Shown here: positions 28,201 to 36,382 of the stretch, piece after piece
How the letters are laid out: the number at the start of each line of letters is the position of its first letter
Numbering within the stretch: the stretch's first letter is position 1
Position numbers and translations under genes: made by a program
The notes under the pieces: generated by a model
The model's database searches: none
What the model was told of the DNA's origin: nothing
Seen by the model: the letters and a program-made list of their open reading frames with translations, nothing else
Assembly (NCBI RefSeq): GCF_040513375.1
Contig: NZ_JBEVTG010000001.1
Coordinates: 558,001 to 622,000, forward strand
Source of the DNA: Flagellimonas_B algarum
Lineage (GTDB): Bacteria; Bacteroidota; Bacteroidia; Flavobacteriales; Flavobacteriaceae
Length of the DNA stretch: 64,000 nucleotides
Direction: 5' to 3'

Positions 28201-28772
28201 TGTTTTTCAATTCGTCGGAACAGAATGGGATGGCACCACGCCGGGTTGGCCCCGGCGATTAAAAAACAATCCGCCAATTCGATATCGGCATACGCGATCG
28301 GTACGGCATCATTACCGACAGTTTTCTTGTAACCGACCACGGCCGAACTCATACAAAGCCGTGAATTGGTATCGATATTGTTGGTCCCTAAAAACCCTTT
28401 GGTCAATTTGTTCGCGAGGTAATATTCTTCGGTCAAGCATTGTCCGGAAACATATAGACCGACACTATCAGGGCCATAACGGTCAATGATACTTTTGAAA
28501 ACGGCCGCGGCACGGGTAAAGGCCACATCCCACGTAATGCGCTGTTTTTTGTGGCTACGGCTCCATCGCATTTCCGGATATAAAATCCGATCGCTGGTAT
28601 CTTGCGCCACATAGTTCAGGGTCTTCCCTTTGGTACATAGCATGCCTTGATTGACCGGATAATCGGTATTACCGCTAACCCCAAGTACCCCTTTGGCATC
28701 CTTTTCAACGGTAACGCCGCAGCCTACCCCACAATAGGAACAAATGGTATTGAATCGTTCTTTTTTCGGCAT
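25239..28772 (-). CDS. Assimilatory nitrate reductase fused to an FAD reductase and a BFD domain
   Basis: This 1177-residue cytoplasmic enzyme reduces nitrate to nitrite. Residues 1-50 bind [4Fe-4S] (C11, C14, C18, C46), and residues 50 to about 690 are the Mo-bis-MGD catalytic and dinucleotide-binding domains of the NasA/NapA type. From about 705 a NirB-like FAD/NAD(P)H reductase starts (KIVVVGAGAAGYRF, later IVGGGLLGLELAAAL). A C-terminal BFD [2Fe-2S] domain begins near 1121 (CSC, then GCGSC). In many bacteria these are separate NasA and NasB proteins. A 7-2-7 regulatory repeat lies upstream. Confidence 0.92.
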   Translation of the reverse strand: MPKKERFNTICSYCGVGCGVTVEKDAKGVLGVSGNTDYPVNQGMLCTKGKTLNYVAQDTSDRILYPEMRWSRSHKKQRITWDVAFTRAAAVFKSIIDRYGPDSVGLYVSGQCLTEEYYLANKLTKGFLGTNNIDTNSRLCMSSAVVGYKKTVGNDAVPIAYADIELADCFLIAGANPAWCHPILFRRIEKHKEANPKVKMIVVDPRKTQTCEMADLHLQILPGTDVILFNAMARWLIEKKKIDKAFIKRYTANYEACRLKAFELTLRQASEKCGIAVNDIKKAAKMIAEAKGFISMWTMGLNQSVIGVDKNISLLNLSLLTGQIGKPGSGPFSLTGQPNAMGGREVGGMASLLAAHRDLGDPAHRKEVQEFWGGKEIKGEPGLTATEMFDALASGKMKAVWIICTNPVVSLPNARKVEKALEKASFVVVQDISHSSETTRYADLLLPAAGWLEKEGTMTNSERRISYLPKVIEPPGEALPDAEILWRFAQSMGFQGFDYDSVSEVYDEYCLITKGTNIDISGLSHERLRNEGSFQWPVPHQKHPGTPRLFEDQHYFTADRKAHFNAPKRLENVSERTDTEYPLILNTGRVRDQWHTRTKTGKVKRLLTHTPSPYLQMNRVDAYLRGLNEGDVAVVTSRRGSVRVKVKIDFDIRERVVFLPMHWGKTLQSDFGRANNLTGELIDPISKEPDFKYSAVQVEKYRKPAEKIVVVGAGAAGYRFIQSFREKNEVDTIEVFSKEKYPFYNRVLLPEYVNEDLPWEALQKLKKGELEKLDVLLHSENGISSIHPDKKTVTDERGVEHSYDKLIVATGSRAFIPSDVRLDLPGRFTMRQRSDADRLKAYLKDTGLSNEQQHVVIVGGGLLGLELAAALNKKSVNISIIQRAPRLMERQLDLVSSRLLAEDVRDRGIQIYFDNEVNTVFEEKEGKHLLNVGLKTGRILSCNAIVYAIGTRPNIDILKAAGLSTGRGVKVDPYLKTSDPDIFALGEIAEFENALFGITSAAEQQADVAANYLLGDLGSIYTGSVLMNILKFDDLDLCSIGMVNTPKDDPSYEEIILMDVSKRFYKKCIVKDDTLKGTVLMGDKSEFAEFKRLIEEEIELSDKREELLRGSSNSAPLKGKLVCSCSQVGLGNLQDAISGGCSDLSSLCTQTGAGLGCGSCKPEVKGILNDSLKTAMA

Positions 28773-28821
28773 ATGAATCCCAGCTTATGGCCCTTTGTTT
28801 CAATAAAGAAAATTAGATAAT

Positions 28822-28837
28822 TACGTAGTAATACGTA
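28822..28837. promoter_or_regulatory. NarL-type 7-2-7 inverted repeat before nitrate reductase
   Basis: TACGTAG-TA-ATACGTA is an inverted repeat of two heptamers with a two-base spacer (six of seven positions symmetric), 50 bases upstream of the nitrate reductase start. Near-identical sites precede nrtA and nirB. Likely bound by the NarL-like regulator encoded next door. Confidence 0.65.
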
Positions 28838-28908
28838 GTGAAGAAATGATAAAAAGAAGCCTTAAAATTATCGGATTGATAATTTTTCGGGGGTCGTATG
28901 AACAAACC

Positions 28909-29589
28909 CTAACCGACCAAATCGTGTTCTTGGGCCTTTCGGGCCAAATCCATAAGGTTTTTGACCTGCATTTTCTTCATCAAATTAAACCGATGGGTCT
29001 CAATGGTCCGTTTGCTGTTCTGAAGTTTTTCCGAAATTTCTTTGTTGGTAAGTCCCGACAAGACCAGTTCCAATACCTGCAGTTCTTTATTGGTGAGATC
29101 AAAGGGGTTGGGTTTGGTCGATCCTTTCGAGGAAGCATTACCGGCTCCAGATCCGAAGAGATTGTTGACCAATACGTTCGATATGTCACCACTGAAGAAT
29201 TTGCCCCCTCCATTGACGGTATGGATGGCCTTAATGAACTCGTTTTTATCGGTATCCTTCAAAAGGTAACCGTTCGCCCCGGCTTGTACGGATTTAAGAA
29301 TGTACTCCTCGGAATCGTGCATGGATAGGATGATACTCTTGGTTGTAGTGGCGCCTTGCTTGTTCAGTCTTTCGACCGCTTCGATGCCTCCCAATCGAGG
29401 CATCCGAATATCGATAATGAGCACATCGGGGGTCAATTGTTCGACCATTTCCAATGCTTCCAACCCATTTGAGACCTCACCGATTACGTCAAGGTTATCC
29501 TCTTCTTCCAATAGGGCCCGAATGCCGTCACGAACCAAAGCATGGTCATCGGCTAAAACGATACGTACATTTTTTGAAGCATCCGTCAT
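28909..29589 (-). CDS. NarL/FixJ-family response regulator
   Basis: Receiver domain (residues 8-125, acceptor aspartate in LIIDIRMP, lysine in LLKDTDKNEF) and a LuxR-type helix-turn-helix near the C-terminus (LTNKEISEKLQNSKRTIETH). The ATG at 29589 gives 226 residues; upstream codons would precede the promoter. It sits between the porin and nitrate reductase genes. The matching NarX-like kinase is encoded at 39921-41795. It probably activates the island when nitrate is present. Confidence 0.92.
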   Translation of the reverse strand: MTDASKNVRIVLADDHALVRDGIRALLEEEDNLDVIGEVSNGLEALEMVEQLTPDVLIIDIRMPRLGGIEAVERLNKQGATTTKSIILSMHDSEEYILKSVQAGANGYLLKDTDKNEFIKAIHTVNGGGKFFSGDISNVLVNNLFGSGAGNASSKGSTKPNPFDLTNKELQVLELVLSGLTNKEISEKLQNSKRTIETHRFNLMKKMQVKNLMDLARKAQEHDLVG

Positions 29590-29593
29590 ATGA

Positions 29594-29601
29594 CAAAAAT
29601 A
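29594..29601 (-). promoter_or_regulatory. -7 box of the response regulator, leaderless
   Basis: Read on the minus strand this is TATTTTTG, a perfect -7 box ending four bases before the ATG at 29589. The regulator thus seems to have its own promoter inside the minus-strand gene row, and its mRNA probably begins at the start codon. Confidence 0.55.
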
Positions 29602-29691
29602 ACAGAATTCTTGAGGTGGCCTTATATCGAAAAGGGCCATCCCAACGATGTTGAAGATGACCCCTTTGAAGCAAAGTCCGTTTAGTAAATC

Positions 29692-30999
29692 CTAGTTGTC
29701 CTTTTTCGCTGTGGTGAACAGCGTTGGTTTGATGATCAGCATGGCCCATGCCCAATTCTGTGACCCCTTGAATTCGGTAGCGCCTGAACGAAGGGTTTCG
29801 AGCTCTTCAAGACCATCGGAGGCGAACAATTGGGAGTATCCGACCTTTAAGGCAAAGCCATTGAATTTCTGCGTGAGCACCAGGTCGATTTCGTTCCCCA
29901 AATTGCGCTCTCCATTGGGGGTATCTTCCATACCGGTGAAGTTCAGGAATTTGGTGAATAAGGTTGTTTTCGGCCCCAGGTTGAATACCGCACTTGCATG
30001 CAAGTCCAATAATCCAACGCGATTGACCCAGTTGCCTACATAAAAATGGTCCATAAAACCATTGAATTTATGATTGGTGCCAAAATGTGGTAAGAATGCT
30101 TCGGTACCATCGGTCGAGGTATCGTCTCCGCTGATAGCTTCGATCCCTAGACCAAGTGTCGTCTTGGCACCAGCCTTATAAGTAGCTTCCAACCCCAATA
30201 GAAAGGCGCCATCGATATCGATTCCGTTCACGAACTTACCGGTCTGTAAAAAGGCGTTTCCTGCCAATCCGAATTTGCCCTTCTTATAGGTCAAATGGGT
30301 GCCCGCGGTGAAGGTATTCCTAATGTCGCTAACATCCCCGGTCGTGGCATCGACCTGCTGAAACCCAAGATTGGCCAAGACCAAACTGGCCCCAAAGGCT
30401 CCAAATGATTTTTTGGCATATAGGTGTTGCATCGTCTTGTATTGGAACGGGTTGCCCGAGTTGAATTCGGTTCCTGAATTCTTGAATCCGAATAACGGAC
30501 CGCCCTGACCGTCCAAATCTTGGTTGAAGGCCAGACCGAAATCCAACATAAAACCATTGGATCGGTATTTGATCATGGCGAGGTCATGGTAGCGTCCTTG
30601 CTGGGCCCAATCGAGCCCACCGAAATACCGTTGGTCGTCGTAAGACAGGACTTGCCTACCCAATTTGGTCGTCCAACCTTTGCCTAATTTCAATTCGGCC
30701 CAGGCTTCGAAAAGGGCAAAAGAGTTGTTGGCATCCACCGGTAGTATCTGTGGGTTTTCGCCCCAAATCTGAACATCTTGGATATTGATATAAATCGTGT
30801 ATGCGGGTGCTTGGTATTTGGCCCCAAGCCTCGCCCTGGTGTTGGTGACAAAACCGGCATCTACCCCTTCAGCCTGTAAAAACTGGAATCCATTTCGGAA
30901 TTCGGTACGGGGCCTGAACTGGGCATCAAGGGTAAATTGTGACCGCATCGATTGGATCGATAGGCATGCCAATATGAGTAAGGATAGTGATTTTTTCAT
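29692..30999 (-). CDS. Outer-membrane porin, alginate-export-like barrel
   Basis: The signal peptide (cleavage near MRSQ) is followed by about 415 residues of alternating strands typical of an 18-strand barrel of the alginate export family: the opening FTLDAQFRPRTEFRNGF, then LGRQVLSYDDQRYFGGLDWAQQ are family hallmarks. It ends in an aromatic-rich strand and a short tail. Located between the ABC importer and the regulator, it probably lets nitrate or nitrite cross the outer membrane. Confidence 0.85.
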   Translation of the reverse strand: MKKSLSLLILACLSIQSMRSQFTLDAQFRPRTEFRNGFQFLQAEGVDAGFVTNTRARLGAKYQAPAYTIYINIQDVQIWGENPQILPVDANNSFALFEAWAELKLGKGWTTKLGRQVLSYDDQRYFGGLDWAQQGRYHDLAMIKYRSNGFMLDFGLAFNQDLDGQGGPLFGFKNSGTEFNSGNPFQYKTMQHLYAKKSFGAFGASLVLANLGFQQVDATTGDVSDIRNTFTAGTHLTYKKGKFGLAGNAFLQTGKFVNGIDIDGAFLLGLEATYKAGAKTTLGLGIEAISGDDTSTDGTEAFLPHFGTNHKFNGFMDHFYVGNWVNRVGLLDLHASAVFNLGPKTTLFTKFLNFTGMEDTPNGERNLGNEIDLVLTQKFNGFALKVGYSQLFASDGLEELETLRSGATEFKGSQNWAWAMLIIKPTLFTTAKKDN

Positions 31000-31035
31000 G
31001 AGTGTTGTGTTAGCTGTTAAACAATGAAGTGCTTG

Positions 31036-31878
31036 TTAGTGTTCTAAAAAATCAATGAGGTGTTTTCTGTATTTGTAATAATCGTCATGGTCAAGGACGG
31101 CTTTTCTAGATCTCGGCCGTTCGAATCCGATGTTGAGTACATCGCCGATCTTTGCCCTAGGACCACTGGTCATCATGACCACCCGATCGGCCAAAAAGAT
31201 GGCCTCATCAACATCGTGGGTAATCATTACGGCTGTAATTTTTTCTTTGTTCCAGATTTCGATCAGGATATCTTGCAATTCCCCCCTGGTCAAGGAGTCA
31301 AGCATTCCGAAGGGTTCATCCAACAAGAGCACCTTAGGCTTAATGGCAAAAGCCCTGGCGATGCCTACCCGCTGTTGTTCCCCTTGTGAAAGTGCTGTCG
31401 CCTTTTTATCAAAAGCCGTTTCCAAGCCTACTTTCTGGAGGTAGTATTTGGCAATATCCTTCCGCTGCGCTTTGGTGGCATGCGGAAAAACACGGTTCAC
31501 GCCAAGAAGTACGTTTTGAAGCGCAGTCATCCAAGGCATCAAACTCGGAGCTTGGAAAATGACCCCTCTATCGGGACCGGGACCCTTGATGGGATTTCCC
31601 AATATGGAAATATGGCCCCCGCTGATTTCATTGAGTCCGGCGATCATCGAAAGCATGGTGGTCTTCCCACATCCCGAATGCCCGATAATGGTAACGAACT
31701 CCTCTTTCAGGATTTGAAGGTCCAAATGTTCCAAGACCACATAATCGCCTTTGGGTGTGGGGTACACTTTTTTCAAATCCCTTAGGTCCAACATCACCTT
31801 GTCCTGTGGAAAGACGATTCCATTTTCATGGGCCTGTTTGGCGGTTTCGACTGCTATTGTTGTTTCCATCTGTTGCAT
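31036..31878 (-). CDS. nrtD: Nitrate ABC transporter ATPase, NrtD-like
   Basis: An ABC ATPase of 280 residues with Walker A GHSGCGKTT, a signature altered to LSQGEQQRV (usually LSGGQ), and Walker B VLLLDEPFGMLD. It has the GPGPDRGVIFQAPSLMPW segment found in nitrate, taurine and sulfonate ATPases. An extended N-terminus of about 25 residues precedes the domain. It pairs with the ATPase encoded just upstream, six bases away. Gene assignment follows context. Confidence 0.87.
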   Translation of the reverse strand: MQQMETTIAVETAKQAHENGIVFPQDKVMLDLRDLKKVYPTPKGDYVVLEHLDLQILKEEFVTIIGHSGCGKTTMLSMIAGLNEISGGHISILGNPIKGPGPDRGVIFQAPSLMPWMTALQNVLLGVNRVFPHATKAQRKDIAKYYLQKVGLETAFDKKATALSQGEQQRVGIARAFAIKPKVLLLDEPFGMLDSLTRGELQDILIEIWNKEKITAVMITHDVDEAIFLADRVVMMTSGPRAKIGDVLNIGFERPRSRKAVLDHDDYYKYRKHLIDFLEH

Positions 31879-31884
31879 ATTTGA

Positions 31885-32724
31885 TTAGGCGACATAACTC
31901 TTCGGGCGCAAATCGGGCAATTCATAGACCAGTTTTGAAGCTGATTTTCGCTCTTCCCCGATTCCCATTAAATATTCAATAATGGCATTTCGGGTCTTCT
32001 TATACTCCGGATTATCGTTTAGTTCCGTTTTGTCACGGGGCCGTTCAATATCGATTTTGAACTCAGGCCCTAAGGTCGCATTCGGTCCTGGTCGAAGCGG
32101 AATGATCCTATCGGCCATGTAAATGCCCTCGTCGACATCATTGGTAATCAAAAGGGCGGTGCGCTTGTCTTTGCTCCAGATCTTCAAGATCTCATCTTGC
32201 AGATTACCCCGGGTCAAGGCATCAAGAGCACCGAGGGGTTCGTCCATAATGATCATTTCCGGGTCCATGGCAAGTGCACGGGCCACGGCCACCCGCTGGC
32301 GCATACCTCCAGAAAGTTCTTTCGGTCGCTTATTGATGGCAGGATATAGGTTGACCATTTTTACATAGTCATCGACCCGTTGCTTGACTTCCTTTCTGCT
32401 GTATTTCGGAAAGGCCTCCCGTACGGCCATGGCCACGTTTTGCCCGACGCTCAACCACGGCAGCAAGGAATAATTTTGAAATATGACCCCTCTTTCGTGA
32501 CTGGTGTCGACCACGGGTTTTCCTTTAAAAAGAACAGATCCGCTTGTCGGTTTCAACAGACCGTTGATCAGGTTGACCAAAGTGGTCTTTCCACTTCCGG
32601 TGAAACCGACAATCGCTACGAATTCCCCTTCTTCAATCTTCAAATTGATATCGGTAAGTACCTCAGTGCGATGGACCCCTTCGCCATAAGTCTTGTGAAT
32701 GTTCTGTAATTCCAGATATGCCAT
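31885..32724 (-). CDS. nrtC: Nitrate ABC transporter ATPase, NrtC-like without sensor domain
   Basis: Walker A GFTGSGKTT, signature LSGGMRQRV and Walker B MIIMDEPLGALD are intact. Cyanobacterial NrtC carries an extra NrtA-like regulatory domain of some 380 residues; here the protein ends at 279 residues, so any feedback by bound nitrate would have to act elsewhere. It lies 11 bases after nrtB and would form a heterodimer with the second ATPase. Confidence 0.87.
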   Translation of the reverse strand: MAYLELQNIHKTYGEGVHRTEVLTDINLKIEEGEFVAIVGFTGSGKTTLVNLINGLLKPTSGSVLFKGKPVVDTSHERGVIFQNYSLLPWLSVGQNVAMAVREAFPKYSRKEVKQRVDDYVKMVNLYPAINKRPKELSGGMRQRVAVARALAMDPEMIIMDEPLGALDALTRGNLQDEILKIWSKDKRTALLITNDVDEGIYMADRIIPLRPGPNATLGPEFKIDIERPRDKTELNDNPEYKKTRNAIIEYLMGIGEERKSASKLVYELPDLRPKSYVA

Positions 32725-32735
32725 TGCTAAAGGTT

Positions 32736-33842
32736 TTAGGCCATTGCATTTTTATTGAACGATACCGCATTTTGGATAATGAGCATGACACGATCCAAAA
32801 GGAAACCGATAATCCCGATAACGAACATGGCCACAATGATCTTCGAATTCGAATCATTGGCCCCGTTCTGGAACTCTTCCCAAACAAACGATCCCAAACC
32901 CGGGCTTTGCGCCAAAAGTTCAATGGCAATCAACACCATCCACGCTACCGATAGGGTAATTCGCAAGCCTGTAAAGATCAAGGGTAAGGAAGAAGGTAGG
33001 ATCACCTTGAACACCTTTTGCAAGGGACCCAACTTCAATACTTTGGCGACATTGATGTAATCTTTATCAACCGTTGAAACCCCCATGGCCGTATTGACCA
33101 AGGTGGCCCACATGGCACAAAGACCTACACTGATGAACGAAATGATAAAGGCACTGTCTTGATTGGAATCCTTGGTCATCGTCTTGACGATCATAAACAC
33201 CAAGAGCAGCCAAACCACCGGTGATACAGGTTTGAAGATCTGGATCAACCAATTGAACGAATTCCGTAAGGTCTTGCTCAAACCGATGATGATCCCGATC
33301 GGCACGGCAATCATAAAAGCCAAAACGAAACCAGCGAAAACCGTCTTTAAACTGGTAAAAATCTGATCTACGAAAGAAGGTCGCCCCGTATAGGTTATCG
33401 GGGTTTTGCCCTCCGCTTTTCTTTTGGCGTTCAAAGCGGCCGTCTTTTCCTTAAAGGCCAACTTATCGGCACTGATGACCTTGTGATCGGCAATCAAGGT
33501 GTTGAACGAAGCCCAAACTTGGCCTGGAGAGGGCAGGGTGTTCGGTTGACAGCTCACATCACCCGATGCGATACAGGCTTTCATTTGATCAGCGGCGTCT
33601 TGACCCTGCTCGGTCAAGGCCTTGTCGATTTTATAATCAGCTTCCACATTGAAGAGCGCCTGGGCCCCGAAGTGCCACAGAACGATGAACAGTATGATGG
33701 ATGCCATGGGCACCAATACTTTTCGTATCAGTCCTTTTCCGTTGAATTTGGGGATTTTCAATTCAAGTCTGGAAGACAGGATCTTGAATAGTCCGGTCAG
33801 CTTGAATGCTTCCGATTTGTTGACACTTACACTTTGCTTCAT
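32736..33842 (-). CDS. nrtB: Nitrate ABC transporter permease with a large insert
   Basis: The C-terminal two thirds are a BPD_transp_1 permease with about five membrane helices and an EAA-type loop (VLKLGPLQKVFKVILPSSLP). The protein is 368 residues, about 90 more than typical NrtB. The extra length sits after the first membrane segment (residues 45-65): a hydrophilic stretch of about 90 residues with a cysteine pair in ACIASGDVSC, likely periplasmic. It is 21 bases after nrtA. Confidence 0.88.
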   Translation of the reverse strand: MKQSVSVNKSEAFKLTGLFKILSSRLELKIPKFNGKGLIRKVLVPMASIILFIVLWHFGAQALFNVEADYKIDKALTEQGQDAADQMKACIASGDVSCQPNTLPSPGQVWASFNTLIADHKVISADKLAFKEKTAALNAKRKAEGKTPITYTGRPSFVDQIFTSLKTVFAGFVLAFMIAVPIGIIIGLSKTLRNSFNWLIQIFKPVSPVVWLLLVFMIVKTMTKDSNQDSAFIISFISVGLCAMWATLVNTAMGVSTVDKDYINVAKVLKLGPLQKVFKVILPSSLPLIFTGLRITLSVAWMVLIAIELLAQSPGLGSFVWEEFQNGANDSNSKIIVAMFVIGIIGFLLDRVMLIIQNAVSFNKNAMA

Positions 33843-33863
33843 GATCGTAAGGTTTGGAAGGTT

Positions 33864-35249
33864 TTAAAGCGATGAATCGTCTTTGTTCCCGATCTGGAAA
33901 CTGTTGATGTAGCCTATAGGGTCTTTTGCGTCATAGGTCTTCCCATCGATGAAGTCTGCCGTTGCGGGCTTATATCCATCGGTTTGTGGAATATCACTTG
34001 CAGGGATATGGCCCTCTTCTACCAAGAGATTCGCAGCTTTTTTCCATATGTCAGGGCGATAGATATCCTTTATGGTAGCCTCGTACCAAGATGCCGGTTT
34101 CGCTTCAGGTATCTGCCCCCAGCGACGCATTTGGGTCAAAAACCAAATGCCATCGGAATAAAAAGGATAGGTCGCGTTGTATTTATAAAAGACATTGAAA
34201 TCAGGCATCGAACGCTTGTCCCCTTTTTCGAATTCGAAGGTGCCGGTCATGGAGTTGGCCAAAACCACTTCATCAGCTCCTACGTATTGGGGCATTGACA
34301 GGATTTTGACGGCCTCATCGCGATTGCCGGGCTCATCAAGCCATTTGCCGGCACGGATCAGTGCCTTGGTGACCGCAATGGCGGTATTCGGATTTTCGTC
34401 AACGAATTTTTTGGTCATGACGAAAACCTTTTCAGGATTGTTCTTCCAGATATCATAGTTGGTCGTGACAGGAACACCGATTCCTTTGAAAACGGCTTGC
34501 TGGTTCCACGGTTCCCCGACGCAATAGCCATAAATGGTACCGGCCTCCAAGGTGGCGGGCATTTGGGGGGGTGGAGTGACCGATAGCAATACTTCCGCAT
34601 CGATCTGACCTTGAACGTTATCGGCCGTATACATTCCCGGGTGGATCCCTGCTGCCGCCAACCAATAACGGATTTCATAATTGTGCGTTGATACTGGGAA
34701 CACCATGCCCATTTTAAAAGGCTTTCCGTTGTTCTTATAATCGTCGATTACCGGTTTCATGGCATCGGCTTTGATGGGGTGTAAGGGTTTCCCGTCGGGG
34801 CCTTTTGGTACATTGGGTTTCATTTTCGACCACACATCATTGGAGACCGTGATACCGTTTCCGTTTAAATCCATAGAGAAAGGTGTGACCAATTCAGCTT
34901 GGCGACCGAATCCGGCACCGGCCGCTATGGGCTGACCGGATAGCATATGTGAACCATCCAATTGACCATCGATGACCCGATCGAGTACGTTCTTCCAGTT
35001 GGATTGCGCCTCGACGGAAACGAAAAGCCCTTCATCTTCAAAGAACCCTTTTTCCTTGGCTATGGCCAAAGGGGCCATATCGGTAAGCTTGATAAAACCA
35101 AAGGTCAGTTGGGGTTTTTCAATCTCCAAGGTGGAAGTCTGAACTTCCGTTTGGGCCAATTCGTCGCCTTTCTTGGTCTGCTTTCCGCCGCAGGCTACCA
35201 ATAGGAGCGCGACATAAAGGCTTAAACTTTTTGTGAGCATTGCTTTCAT
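33864..35249 (-). CDS. nrtA: Nitrate-binding lipoprotein of the ABC importer
   Basis: The start ATG at 35249 gives a lipoprotein signal ending LLLVACGG, then a CmpA/NrtA-type binding protein of about 440 residues (FGFIKLTDMAPLAIAKEKG near the N-terminus, HNYEIRYWLAAAGIHPG in the middle). It is probably anchored on the outside of the inner membrane, handing nitrate to NrtB. Bicarbonate (CmpA) binding is the main alternative, but the neighbours all point to nitrate. Confidence 0.9.
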   Translation of the reverse strand: MKAMLTKSLSLYVALLLVACGGKQTKKGDELAQTEVQTSTLEIEKPQLTFGFIKLTDMAPLAIAKEKGFFEDEGLFVSVEAQSNWKNVLDRVIDGQLDGSHMLSGQPIAAGAGFGRQAELVTPFSMDLNGNGITVSNDVWSKMKPNVPKGPDGKPLHPIKADAMKPVIDDYKNNGKPFKMGMVFPVSTHNYEIRYWLAAAGIHPGMYTADNVQGQIDAEVLLSVTPPPQMPATLEAGTIYGYCVGEPWNQQAVFKGIGVPVTTNYDIWKNNPEKVFVMTKKFVDENPNTAIAVTKALIRAGKWLDEPGNRDEAVKILSMPQYVGADEVVLANSMTGTFEFEKGDKRSMPDFNVFYKYNATYPFYSDGIWFLTQMRRWGQIPEAKPASWYEATIKDIYRPDIWKKAANLLVEEGHIPASDIPQTDGYKPATADFIDGKTYDAKDPIGYINSFQIGNKDDSSL

Positions 35250-35285
35250 TGTTCTATCTTTTGTTTGTTGATTACTGAATCGAAA

Positions 35286-35350
35286 CAAACCTACGTAATT
35301 AAAATACGTATTTATACTTATTTAAAATATTTGTTACGTATTTCACGTAG
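35286..35350 (-). promoter_or_regulatory. nrtA promoter and 7-2-7 repeat
   Basis: On the minus strand a -7 box TAGGTTTG lies at 35286-35293. A 7-2-7 inverted repeat TACGTAT-TT-ATACTTA lies at 35305-35320, its centre 19.5 bp upstream of the -7 box. Two further TACGTA-like cores (35335-35340 and 35344-35349) follow. Four TACGTA-like cores in 65 bases make this the densest such stretch in the window. Confidence 0.65.
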
Positions 35351-35490
35351 ATTTCAAGGAAGTGAAATGCCGGTGGGTAAATTTTGATCATTCGCAAATC
35401 GAATACCCTTGGCATTGTCGATTCGATAAATTTTTAAGAAACGGTTTTCGTTCGGTAAACGGGGCCTGGGTGTAGTTTCAATGAAGCACC

Positions 35491-36270
35491 TTATATATAG
35501 GAATAAAGGACCCGTTGGAATTCCTCATCATAAAATGCCGCATGTTCCGCAACGACTTCGCCAATTACGATAATACCGGGTTTATTGACATCGATAGCCT
35601 TAAAGGCCCTTTCGGCCATTCCCAAAGTAGTTGATACACATTGCTCGCTCTGAAGCGTCCCGTTTTGTATCAAGGCGATCGGCGTAGAACCAGAGCGGTA
35701 AAGGGCTACTTGCTTTGCGATTTCGCTGATTTTACGCACCCCCATCATAACGACCATAGTTGCCGAAGACTGGGCCGCCAATAGTAAATCGTTCGAAAAA
35801 CCACCTGATTTGGTCGTAGCGGTCACCACCCAAAAGCTCGTACTTACCCCGCGTTTGGTCAAGGGTATGCCCTGCATCGCAGGCACTGATATCGCACTGC
35901 TTACACCAGGTATGACCTCTACCGCGATACCGAACGTTTCGAGGTATTCGATTTCTTCCGATGCCCTTCCGAAAACAAAGGGATCTCCCCCTTTTAATCG
36001 TACCACCCGGTCGTTGGTCAGGGCACTTTCCAACAACAGCGCATTGATCTCAGTTTGGGTCAAACTGTGCTTTCCACTACGTTTTCCTACGTATAAAAGC
36101 CTTGCGTCTTTTTTGGCATGCCGCAATAGCCTGGTATTGACCAAAGCGTCATACAAAATCACATCGGCTCTTTCAATTTCACGCAAACCTCCAATAGTAA
36201 TAAGGTCTTCACGGCCAGGCCCGGCTCCAACCAAGCATACGGTCTTAAAACTTTTTGGTGGCGTTTTCAT
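35491..36270 (-). CDS. cobA: Uroporphyrinogen-III C-methyltransferase
   Basis: This SAM-dependent enzyme makes precorrin-2, the first step towards siroheme. Signatures are VGAGPGREDLITIGG at the N-terminus, the RLKGGDPFVFGR box and PGVSSAISVPA. At 259 residues it is the stand-alone form. With the CysG N-terminal-half gene at 41782 it covers siroheme synthesis for NirB. It is transcribed away from nirB across a 112-base gap that holds a TACGTA core at 36310-36315. Confidence 0.94.
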   Translation of the reverse strand: MKTPPKSFKTVCLVGAGPGREDLITIGGLREIERADVILYDALVNTRLLRHAKKDARLLYVGKRSGKHSLTQTEINALLLESALTNDRVVRLKGGDPFVFGRASEEIEYLETFGIAVEVIPGVSSAISVPAMQGIPLTKRGVSTSFWVVTATTKSGGFSNDLLLAAQSSATMVVMMGVRKISEIAKQVALYRSGSTPIALIQNGTLQSEQCVSTTLGMAERAFKAIDVNKPGIIVIGEVVAEHAAFYDEEFQRVLYSYI

Positions 36271-36342
36271 ATTTCCAGGCTAGGTGAATTACTAAAATCT
36301 CAACAAGAATACGTAATTATTTTCATATTATTAGATATAAAA

Positions 36343-36358
36343 TAAGTATTTATACGTA
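36343..36358. promoter_or_regulatory. NarL-type 7-2-7 repeat before nirB
   Basis: TAAGTAT-TT-ATACGTA is an inverted repeat with a two-base spacer lying 25 bases before the nirB ATG. Its left part and spacer context (AAATAAGTAT) also recur in the nrtA promoter. A separate TACGTA core is 43 bases upstream. Confidence 0.65.
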
Positions 36359-36382
36359 ACATTGTTCCTAATTATTGTAACA

